Assembly: GCA_030998225.1 (NCBI GenBank) | Contig: JAPYXD010000680.1 | Coordinates: 9,486,001-9,550,000 of the forward strand | Length of the DNA stretch: 64,000 nt | Direction of reading: 5' to 3' | Source: Diplolepis rosae | Taxonomy: Eukaryota > Arthropoda > Insecta > Hymenoptera > Diplolepididae | Shown here: positions 1 to 9,540 of the stretch, in pieces | Numbering within the stretch: position 1 is the first letter of the stretch | How the letters are laid out: each line of letters opens with the position of its first letter | Program-made: the position numbers and the translations under genes | The notes under the pieces: model-generated | Seen by the model: only the letters and a program-made list of their open reading frames with translations | Database searches by the model: none | What the model was told of the DNA's origin: nothing

Positions 1-375
1 TTGATTTGATTTCTTCCGTCAATAGGCCAGAATTTTTGACGCATAGAATACAAAGTAGTTTGTACCCCTGCATACTAGCAATAAGAATGGTGATATTTAA
101 TTATTAGATCTGTTAGGAAGTTTGATTTAGGCAGAATTTAGACGACCTCCAATGCGCAATAGTCCGTCTTCACATATGAAGGGATCTAAATTATAGATTT
201 TGCTCTTTTTACTCAATGAATTAACGTTTATTTTACCCTCGATTTCTTTGTAAAAACAAGATTTTTGGACAAGTCGGATAATACAGTTCGCTGAGTGCTT
301 CAGTTCTATAGTTTTCAAAGAACCTTTATACTGGCGATATTTAGATAATAATCTAAAACAGAAGGCTATTACTCG
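1..375 (-). mobile_element. BEL/Pao retrotransposon pol fragment (unit 0)
   Basis: A reading frame at 127-318 carries the CEDGLLRIGGRLN segment typical of the region before the BEL/Pao integrase. Further upstream codons (to about 375) fit the conserved LKRV/CFRLL stretch. Bases 1-60 continue into the integrase N-terminal part. It corresponds almost base for base to 14480-14870 in unit 1. Decayed; it lies in intron 1 of SPH gene 0. Confidence 0.75.
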
Positions 376-1700
376 TTTAAGCTTGTGAATGATGAAAATT
401 CATCAAAAAAAATTATGATGTTTATGTATGTATATAAGAAAAAATACCACAAATAATACAGAAACTAAAGTTTATTACTTTTTAGCATAGAATTTATAAA
501 AATGGAATAACACATAAAAAGAACGTATAAAGAAAACTCTTCGATGAGATCCGATTTATGGATTTCTCAGGGGAACCTCCTAAAAACCCCGTTTCGGATA
601 TTTACATCATCCTTCATATTCCACATAATTAAAACTTATTTTTATATGGGATTAACAAAAATAAGTTTATAGTTTGATGACAGATGAGTGGACAAGAATA
701 CCCGAAGCTCGAACATGCCCACATTATAATTTGATTCGTAAAATTGAAAATAGGATATTAGCGTCGGCAATGTCAGAATCATGCTTTAAATGGGGCTAAT
801 TGGGGTTATTTCTACACAAGTAGAAAAAAATGCGAGGAAAATCAATGTACATTATATTTCCTGAATTTTATGAAATACTTATAAGGCCATGGATCAATCC
901 GATCACGTGTCCAAATGCCCGTAGAAGTTCGTACAAGATAAGTTTGTAGATATGGTGCTACTGGTATTATAATTTTCAAGGTGAAATGGATGGCCTTTCC
1001 GGTAACACCATATCTACAAATTAATTATCAGGCCTAAAAGCTTTACTACATCGAAATATGCAGAATACAAAATGATTTGACTACCATCTACAAAATGAAT
1101 GCAATCCACAACTTGTTAAACACATCAAATTATATAAACAGATTACCAAACCGGAAAGGCCATCTATTTTACCTTCGAAAGAAGATAAGTTTGTTATTTT
1201 ACAAAATGACTTATTGGAAATTTGCAAAATACAACAGAAAACGATAAGGAAGTGTGTCAACTTCATTTGAGTGAAAATTTTGCAAAAAAATTTACAATTA
1301 ACTATGGGACAGCCATCTTATATGTTTAGTTGTAATATTTAGATATTCAGCTGTAATGTCTAAGATGTTAAAATATGCAGAGATTAATATCTTGGATATT
1401 ACAGTTGAACATCTAGATATTACAAGTGAACGTACAAGATGGCTTTCTCACACTTAAACATCCACTTTTCTCTGTGTATTTTGTAAATTAGAAAAGTTAT
1501 CTTGCATTATTAAATAAATATATAATTTAGTCACGTGGTTCGATTTATTCATGGCCTTGAGTGGAAAGAATAATCTGTAAAGTATCTATTTAACTCTTCT
1601 TTATAATTAAATTATCTAAAGTCCATTGGCAATGTACGTGATCTGCAACGGAGAATTGAAAAGCTATATTCAAATAAAAATGCTGTAAGTTTCAAACTAA
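376..1700. other. Intron 1 sequence of SPH gene 0, no gene seen
   Basis: AT-rich DNA matching the equivalent part of intron 1 in units 1-4. Apart from the small palindromic MITE at 946-1023 and a second GGAAAGGCCATC motif near 1150-1170, no feature was recognised. Short ORFs are not preserved between units. Confidence 0.6.
946..1023. mobile_element. Small palindromic MITE (about 78 bp)
   Basis: Ends are inverted copies (TTTGTAGATATGGTG at the left, CACCATATCTACAAA at the right). A related copy sits at about 16473-16552 inside a Tc1 element. No coding capacity. Confidence 0.45.
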
Positions 1701-1707
1701 ACTCAAA

Positions 1708-2924
1708 CTCATTAGATGTCAGTTCATTATTCACAAATGTACCCTGTGATTTGGTCCTAAAGAGTTTAGACCGAAGATGTCAACTTATTCATAGTAACTG
1801 TAGAATTCCATTTGATGAAATTATAAATTGTACTAAATTTCTTTTCGAAAATACATATTTTACCTTTAATAATAATATCTATTTGCAAATTTTTGGCACT
1901 CCAATGGGTTCACCAATTTCACCTCTATTCGCAGACATTGTCATGGATGATTTGGAAAATGATTGCCTACGAATTTTAAAAGACAAACATAATTGCTCTC
2001 CTTTATTTTATTACAGATTTGTAGATGACACTATTCTGTGTGTACAAAAGAAATTTATGGACTTGGTTTTAAACATTTTTAATTCACAAGATAAGAACTT
2101 AAAATTCACCTTTAAAGTTCAATTAATTATAAAAGATAATAAAATTATTTCTAATTGGTTTCAAAAACCTACCTCATCAAATAGAACAATTAATTACTTT
2201 TCCAATCATCCAATTTGTCAGAAAAAATATATTGTTTAAGAATTCGTATTAATGAACACAAAAATAAAAAAAACAGTGAATCCGTAGTCTGTGAACATCA
2301 ATTGGAATTCAACCATGAATTTGATTGGGAAAATACCAAGATTGTTGATTATGTCTCTGACAATCGAAAAAGATTAACATCAGAGATGATCCATATAAAA
2401 TTTAATAAATTTAGTATAAATAAAAAAGAAGACATATTTACTTTGAATAGAATTTATTTTTCATTACTTAATAGATTAAATTCATGATAGCTTTCCAGCT
2501 GATGTCTGTTTACATTTCAAATTCTGTGTTTACAATAACTGTTGTCAATATTTTAAGTTAACTGTTTGAATGTAATAATTTAGTAGACAAAGTGTCGTCG
2601 ACTCCATGACATCACGTCATTTCATTAAGTAAATCATGACTTTTATTATAATTTTATTTTCTCGACATTACTCATCATGAGTTAAACTTCTTTTATAAAG
2701 GTAAAATTTTAACAATTTTGTGTATGTTCTGGATGTTAAGTTAATTTAATGTTTATTTTTCTTGTGTGCGACAATTTTAATATTTGGTGTTTTTTTAATT
2801 TAATAAAGCCCGATGAGGTTGGCAAACCCATAGCCAACGAAATTTCGCAAAAATTTTGACACTATAAAGAGTTTTCTTCTTTATATTTGACCCTCATTGG
2901 TCGTAAACCAGCATTTTTTATTAT
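1708..2924 (+). mobile_element. Penelope-like element, truncated, with flanking target-site duplication
   Basis: The frame at 1751-2239 has the reverse-transcriptase motifs GTPMGSPISP and YRFVDDT, characteristic of Penelope-like elements. The overlapping frame at 2215-2487 matches the C-terminal GIY-YIG nuclease region (RINEH, EMIHI, final LNRIYFSLLNRL). The segment between the thumb and the nuclease is deleted and the frame is shifted, so the copy is dead. The 9-bp sequence AAACTCAAA occurs at 1699-1707 and 2925-2933; units 3 and 4 show it once with nothing inserted. 5' end truncated. Confidence 0.85.
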
Positions 2925-3065
2925 AAACTCAAAAACTGTTGATCAAAACTGAATATTTAGCTTAAACAAAATATGATAATCGAAAATTACGACATTGCAA
3001 CCAAATTCTCAGAAATATGTAACAAAAGTTGTAATTCCGACATAAATTTCTATGATTGTACGTAC

Positions 3066-3123
3066 CCATAGGATCAGTGACGACCGTGGCGGCATAGAAT
3101 AAATACGAAATAATAATTCTCAT
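3066..3123 (-). CDS. SPH gene 0, exon 1 only (signal peptide); rest lies left of the window
   Basis: A 58-bp exon starting at an ATG at 3123. It encodes a short hydrophobic leader (MRIIISYLFYAA...) ending in a DPM tripeptide and one base of a Gly codon, followed by a GTACGTAC donor. The same exon with the same length and phase precedes all four complete genes. It differs from gene 2 by a few substitutions but stays open. Exons 2-4 should lie beyond base 1, because 1-3065 corresponds to intron 1 of the other copies (BEL/Pao debris, AT-rich DNA). It carries the type A promoter with a clear TATA box. Whether the whole gene is intact cannot be judged here. Confidence 0.7.
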
Positions 3124-4030
3124 TTTCTTTATTTTTTTGGATCTGACACGATGAAGAGGAGTTTAGTAAAAAGTCAACTTTTTATATTGTCCTATAAGTA
3201 CGAAGAGCAGCTCTTATCGGGGAGAAGGCATAAATCTTACTTTGTTAGTTTATTCTTCGAGTTCTCAAAACATTTTAAACAAACTTATTCGGTACCTGAC
3301 GACAAAAAAATTCCGCAATAAAAATTAATATAAATTCTATAAAGTATAGGATGTTATGAAAATATAAAATACTCTATAATATTTTTATTAGATAACTTTG
3401 ATACAAAATTTATGTGCAACTGAACTGACACGCTTGAGATCTGACAAAAAAATCTTGAATAAGTTCTACATTCGTCAAGGCCATCTGAGAAATAATTTTA
3501 ATACCTGTTGAGTTGCAAGTTAATGTAAAAATGTATCTTTATTATTTAGACGTGCTTGGAAAACCGTCTGAAAGATTACCATTTAATTGGTAAATTTACA
3601 AGTGGAAACTAGTCACCATACTTCGTTTATTTTATTAAATGTTTTAAAATAGTTCAGATAAATCCGAAAATGATTAAGCTCTTTGTGATCATATATCAAC
3701 AAAAGCTTGAAGAGCTCAAATTGAGAAGATGCCTCCAACCCGCAATTAAGATTGTAAGCAACGGTTCATTTCACCCGCACTTCCAAGTTCTTACCTCTGC
3801 CTACCTAGTCCCGAGTTAGTTTTCACCATCACATCTAAATTTAAATGTAATTTTTATTTAACCCTTTGTTTACTGTTATGTGAAGTGCCGTTCACTTATT
3901 GATTACCAAATGAAAGGGATACTAAAAATCTGCCTGCTTAAGCGCACGTGACATTTGAGAAAAGTAGCAAGTTCATAGGACAATGCGGTCCAGTTTCTCC
4001 ATTTTTGTGTCAAAAATACATAAAATTTGT
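3124..4030. other. Upstream region of SPH gene 0, no further gene
   Basis: Promoter-proximal AT-rich sequence repeated upstream of each SPH gene. No ORF is preserved between units. Confidence 0.6.
3179..3218 (-). promoter_or_regulatory. Promoter of SPH gene 0, type A (TATA box and GATA site)
   Basis: TATAAAAA on the minus strand at 3179-3186, about 56 bp upstream of the ATG. A GATAAG site lies at 3213-3218 in a stretch (GATAAGAGCTG) repeated upstream of all five exon 1 copies. The predicted start is near 3155, giving a 5' UTR of about 30 nt. Confidence 0.5.
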
Positions 4031-4036
4031 ATTTCA

Positions 4037-4209
4037 AAATTTGGGAAATTGTAGAGAAGGTGAAAACGGATGTAGATAGATTGCTTTTGGTTTTGATATT
4101 GGAAACATAAATTCCAAAATATTCTCTAAAATTGAACTTTTTTTCATTTTCGAAACCAAATATAGTCTATCTACGTCCGTTTCTAACTTCTATACAATTT
4201 CCCAAATTT
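4037..4209. repeat. Fold-back hairpin A upstream of SPH gene 0
   Basis: Arms of about 44 bp at 4037-4080 and 4166-4209 are inverted copies (GTAGATAGA against TCTATCTAC at the inner ends; AAATTTGGGAAATTG against CAATTTCCCAAATTT at the outer ends). Same structure at 21567-21738 and 50837-51004. In unit 2 a mariner occupies the loop and left arm. Confidence 0.7.
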
Positions 4210-4400
4210 CGAAAACACAATTTTATTTACTTTAGACATAAACATGTAGAAACCTAAAATCAATAAAATTGTTTAATTTTGGAAATATCACATGACCTTA
4301 AGAACATGCGTGAAACATGAATCTTCAATGGTGAATTGACAATGAATAGATAGGGTAATACTATTAAAAGTTGCGAAAAAGAATTGGAAAATAAAATTTA

Positions 4401-4850
4401 TGTGCCTCCGGCCCGGAAACTCGTTTTTCCGTTACAGCTGAGAGTAACGGATTGTTGTGTATTCCCTTACAGAGGAATATAATGTAAAAATTGAACTGCG
4501 CATGCGCATATAGTCTTACAGCGGAGCAGAATCTTCTTCTTCTTCTTATTCTTCTTCGTACAGCGTTAGCACCCTACTGACAAAGCCTTGTACATTTGAA
4601 CTGCGCATGCTCTATTACAACAAGCTACTACTACACAAGATCGATAAAATCAAAATGGCTGGGACTAGTCGCGAAATATCAAGAGTAATGACTAGCGCCG
4701 CAAACAACTACAATACTAGATTAGATTCGAGTGTACGCATAAAAACTAGTATCCGCACAGAAATCACATGAAATAGAATACATGCCATTGCACACAATTC
4801 GGGAAATTACGAGACTCGCGACAGTACTCGCAAGACTGATCGCGCCTCGG
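4401..4850. other. Unit-0-specific sequence with CpG-richer patch, origin unknown
   Basis: This stretch is absent from the other units. It contains a hairpin (CCGTTAC...GTAACGG, about 4429-4450), two GAACTGCGCATGC motifs (about 4493 and 4598), the first extended to a palindromic TGCGCATGCGCA, and a TTCTTC microsatellite near 4530-4556. No ORF recognised. Confidence 0.5.
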
Positions 4851-5665
4851 CTTCGATTCACGAACCAGCAACGTTTGGAAATTATTAAAAATTACTACCG
4901 AAATTGGCTCTAGCAAAGCTTGAAGAAAATGAAGAATTTCATCGAAAAATCATCTTCAGCGATGAAGCTCATATCTGGATTAATGACTTTGTTAATGAGC
5001 AAAATATGCGTTATTGGTCAGCAACAAACCCAAAGATGCTTCTTGAGACACCGTTGCATCCGCAAAAAGTGTCTGTTTGGTGCGGTTTTCATGCCGGAGG
5101 TGGGATTGGACCGTATATTTTCATGGATGATAACGACCCTCATGTTACCGTCAATGGAGAGCGCTATCGTGCTATGTTGGAAGATTATTTGTGGCCAGAA
5201 TTGGATGAACTTGACATCAACGATATGTGGTTTCAACAAGACGGTGCCACTAGCCACACAGCACGCATCACAATTGATTTATTGAAAGGCAAATTCGGTG
5301 AACGTGTTATCTCGAGAAATGGTCCGGTCGAATGGCCGCCTCGTTCATGCGATCTAATGCCATTGGATTTCTTTTTATGGGGCCATATCAAGTCACTGGT
5401 ATATGCCAACAAGCCAGCAACTTTAGACGACCTCAAAGACAACATCCAACGCAAATAGCCAACGTTCCGGTCGAAATATCCGCCAGAGTGGTGGGAAATT
5501 GGGTCCAAAGAATCGACCGCCGTAAACGGGCTCATATCGATATCGAATTTCATTCGTAGAATCTAATGCTTGCACTGAACCCACAATAAATTTGAACACA
5601 ATACCTCAAATATTTTATTGTTTTATTCATAGATAAAACTGTTACGTCCCTATTGGAAAACCCTT
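4850..5665 (+). mobile_element. DD41D mariner-like element A1, transposase remnant
   Basis: The frame at 4904-5458 encodes the catalytic part of a mariner/IS630-type transposase. First Asp lies in FSDEAH, second in QQDGATSH, third in a DLMPLDFFLWG segment, with 41 residues between second and third (DD41D spacing). The N-terminal DNA-binding domain is absent. The right inverted end (TCCCTATTGGAAAACCCTT) finishes at 5665 followed by TA. The left end is lost to the unit-specific sequence before it. The same N-terminal truncation occurs in copy A2, so an already deleted form was amplified. Non-autonomous. Confidence 0.8.
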
Positions 5666-6171
5666 TAATATTACCCTTTCCATTCATTGTCAATTCACAA
5701 TTGAAGTTTTACTTTTCACGCTTGGTCTTAAGCAGGCAGTTTTGTTCTTATAATGCTGACATTGTCATTGAAATTATCTGAAATGCGAAAGTCATTCAAA
5801 ACATCATTTTTTTATTGTTGTAGAATTGTACTATTTACATGCAACTCTCACACCTACTGAGGTAACATTTGCATTTTCTTCGATAATCTAGAACATATGG
5901 CAAATTATTCACATTTGTTTTTCTAGGATAGACAATTAATTATTATTTGCAAAACACGCACAAAAAGATGCTTCAAGCACCTAGAAAAGCAGCCTTGAGG
6001 ACGTACATTTCCGACCGGCGATTTGTTATTATACTCCTTCCTCTATCGCTGCTTTTGTTCTTCAAGTTCGCTTATATGCAGTGACAATATGGTTTACACT
6101 TATTAAATGCGTGCCGTTGACGCGCGACCAATAGTTTAAGATGGTGTATACTTATGCGAGTATTGCAATTA

Positions 6172-6928
6172 CAGGGTGGACCCCATTCGATTAACCCAAT
6201 TTTTCAGTACATTTTCAATTGCTTCGGCTTCAGACCCATTAATGACAATTTCGATTTCGTTTTTCAAGGCCTCAATCGTCTCCGGATGGTTATCGTAGCA
6301 CTTACCCTAAACGGCTCCCCCACAAAAAATAGTCCAACGGAGTCAAATCGCAGCTCCAAGGTGGCGAATTGACATCAGAATTTCGGCTCATTATTCGATT
6401 TTCAAAAACGGTGCGCAAAAGATCGATTGTTACGTTGGCTGTGTGGCAAGTGGCCCCGTCCTGTTGAAACCCAATGTTGTCCATGTCATCCTCTTTAATT
6501 TTCGGAAACAAAAATTCGGTGAGCATGGCATGGTAACGCTCGCTATTGACCGTAACGGTGGCTCCTTGCTCATTTTCAAAGAAAAATGGCCCAACGATGC
6601 TACCGTACCAAAATGCGCACCAAACAGTCACTCGAAGTGGGTGTACCGCCTTCTCAATGAGGAAGTTTGGATTTTCTGAGGCCCAAATGCGACAATTTTG
6701 CTTATTTTCCTTATTGAACTTTTGCCCAAACAATTGCAAATGTACTAGAAAATTGGGTTGATCAAATGGGTTACTGTAAGGTCAGCTGTGGAAGTGACAT
6801 GAATGATGTTGTGTTTTATTCTTAAATAGAAAGGTTCGATCTTTGTAATAAAACCATACTTTTGAAAAAAAGTCCATAGGTTTTTTTTATAGCCGAGTCA
6901 AATTCCAAACGTTAGATGGCCCACCCTA
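6172..6928 (-). mobile_element. DD41D mariner-like element B1, transposase remnant
   Basis: The element starts CAGGGTGG at 6172 and ends CCACCCTA at 6928 between TA dinucleotides. The minus-strand frame at 6302-6739 has WCAFWYG, QQDGATCH and CDLTPLDYFLWG motifs, with 41 residues between the second and third Asp. The HTH and first Asp are missing. About 140 bp is deleted at the left end compared with copies B2 and B3. It sits at the same relative place in units 0-4, so it inserted before the duplications. Confidence 0.8.
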
Positions 6929-8429
6929 TAATAAGAAAATGTGCCAGTCTTCATTAAAAAAAACTGAACTTACAGTAATTAACATATAAACATTCCAACA
7001 AGGAGCTAGGACCCAATTTTTGAAATCAAAATCATGCAATAAATATATCACAGTGCATTTTATATTCTTATAACATATTATATTTCATAGAATTTTTATT
7101 AATATTTACTACAAGATCTTTATAAGTTTTCTCTCAGTAAAATATTGTTCAGGTACTTATTATAGAGAAATTATTAAATTTTAATGAATTAAAAGTAAGT
7201 TCAAGAAGTATTTGTAACCTAAAAATTGAAAATTTATAATTACCACTGTTTGTAATAAATTTTTGTGAAAAGAAATATTTTAACAAGAAACCTAAATAAA
7301 ATTTTTAAATTCGAAACATTATATAAAAATTATAATAATTCTTCTCTAATGTCATCGAAATCCGGTGCTCAAAGATTTTTAATTACGTTACCCAATGTAA
7401 TATGTCAAAAAACTACCATATGTGCAATTATGATTGCACTTTTCAAATTTTACAGAACTATTCTGTAATTCTCATAACATGATGTCCCATAAACATTCCA
7501 TGTCTGGAATTCCATTTTTAGTAAAATTAAATACTCCAATACTCTTGCATGGATTTTTCTTCAATAATTGATGACATTTTTTACTCCAAGGTTTATTTTA
7601 AAAACTATTGAACTTTATTGAATTATTTCATAATTGTTTAGCATCATATCCTGTTCGATTTGGCAAAATTCAAAGAATTATTTTCCACGTGGAGTGCGTT
7701 AAAAAGCGTGTATAAATCAGGAGCTGCTGTGAGAAAAAAAGTTCTTTCCAGACAACTATATCAAACAAGAAAGACGCCTGAAATATTGATGTCATAGTTT
7801 GTCAGTGACTTTATACAAAAAGCGGATCACCTGAAGAATATTGAGATAAAATTGCTTTTGAAATTAATTTCAATAATGTTTTTAAGCGAGTGTGCAAACT
7901 GACAGAGATAAGGAGGAATTGTCTGCTGGTGGTGGTAGTGTTACGAAAAATTGAAACTTTTAGTGGTAAAAATTACTGATCATGAATAAAATTGCCTTGG
8001 GTCAATAAATAGTTTTCTGAGTCCTATCAGGTACTCATTATATATCTTTTTATATTGTACTTCACAAGTAAATACAATCTTAACTATATCTAAGATACAT
8101 TGAACGTCAAGATGTTCAAAAATATAAAAAATACTTTAACTTTGTGGAATTAAAGTTTAGTAGAGTTCAAATTGGCCGCTAATTCAACCGTTTTTGGAGT
8201 CTAGAAGACGATCGAAGAAAAGCATCTACAAGACGTCTTTATGCTGTCTTTTAGAGCAATGTCATTCGACGAGTTTTAAATTGTTTGAAGAGCTCTATTA
8301 GAGCTTCTTAAAAACGTACTCCAGTCCTCTTTAATTGAGGTGACTCTTAGAAGTTGTTAGAACCTTGTCGAAGTTCGCGATAATCTATTTTACAAACGTT
8401 ACGAAAATCGTGTTTTAGACAGTAATTAA
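6929..8429. other. Intergenic AT-rich DNA, no gene supported
   Basis: Repeated at 25050-26360 and 41700-43030. A stretch near 7671-7905 looks like a short ORF in unit 1 (25712-25954) but has a stop here and a frameshift in unit 2, so it is not treated as a gene. Confidence 0.6.
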
Positions 8430-8873
8430 GGTAGTACGAGCAGGGTACCGGGCGGGGTCAGACCGCTGCGGGTGCGCGGTAAAGAGGTGAGGTTGATCAC
8501 GCGACCCCAGCTGTACGTATGACAACCAAAGCCAGCTAATTTTTCTGAAAAGCTGTCCTTTTTTTATAGCTTTTTAGTAAGTCCGCAACTGCGGTTTTTT
8601 ATTAAATTTCTTCGTTAAGGTCTTAGCTTTAAATTAAATAGTCTTTTTTCCATTTTGATCGAAAATTTGGGCGAAAATTATTAAAACATTTCATCTAACC
8701 ACCCCTTTGCCATAAGACCAATGTTTAATATGCTGACTTTTGAAGTCGATTATTTGTTTAAACAATCGGTCAACCTCCCTCAAATTTTCAGAATTCGTTT
8801 AGTCGTATATCAACTTCACATGAAGTAAAAATCAAGTCTTTTGTTCGAAGATGCTACCGTGCTCGTACTACCT
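8430..8873. mobile_element. TTAA-flanked MITE (GGTAGTACGAGC termini), copy in unit 0
   Basis: 444 bp with inverted ends GGTAGTACGAGCAGGGT and its inverse near 8857-8873, flanked by TTAA on both sides. TTAA duplication and the short inverted ends suggest a piggyBac-mobilised MITE. Copies at 27036-27485 and 43883-44326; unit 3 shows the empty TTAA site near 53575. Confidence 0.7.
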
Positions 8874-9540
8874 TTAAAGCTCTGCTAGAATAGGTAAATA
8901 AATATTTCCTAGAGCTCGAGGTTAAGAGCTGTAGATGAGGTATGAAAATCTGTATTTTGGATATTAAAAAATGGGCTAAAAGTGATATTTTTACCGTTGC
9001 ACCGATGTGTAAGTACCTTTCATCAGAAATTAATCTCATGAACGAAGTTTTGGATTGAAATTGGAATTAATATGGAATAGTTTTTATTTCTTTATATAAT
9101 TGTTGGAAATAGACTCCTCTGAGCACTAGTACAGAACAAGAATTCGTTTTTGAATAAATCTGATACCTCACAGACGGCAGCTTATATGACCTTTTTTATC
9201 AAAGTTTCTTGAGAATCACCGCTGAGCACTTAGGGCCGCACCGAAAAAAGCAATGTGCCAAACTGTTTACTAACTTCAGTAAGTAAGTAAGCAACTTAAT
9301 CTAAGGCGCCGAGGAGCGAAAGTATCCGACTAGAATAGTCAAGATAAGAAACAATATCATTTTACACAGATGTATGATCCCCATTCTAATTCGGACAATC
9401 GTCATGTCACATTTCGTTGAACCAAACAAATTAGCATTTCTTAATAATAAGATTAGAAGTTATCTCAACTATGCTCCTAAATATACTTCATGCGCGAACA
9501 ACTGTTTTTTCACATATGACATAGCACATAGCGACAATTA
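8874..9540. other. 3' flank of SPH gene 1
   Basis: Bases from about 9310 to 9540 are almost identical to those after genes 2 and 3. No AATAAA signal was found in the expected place on the minus strand. No separate gene supported. Confidence 0.5.

Larger units (their letters stand above)
4311..5740. repeat. Fold-back repeat B (unit 0), split by a mariner
   Basis: The left arm at 4311-4400 and right arm at about 5668-5740 are the two halves of the inverted repeat seen undisturbed at 39713-39946. The DD41D mariner at 4850-5665 and unit-specific DNA separate them here. Confidence 0.55.

Noticed and set aside
5233..5553. Minus-strand and other-frame ORFs over the mariner copies
   Set aside because: Shadows of the DD41D transposase frame; no domain of their own.
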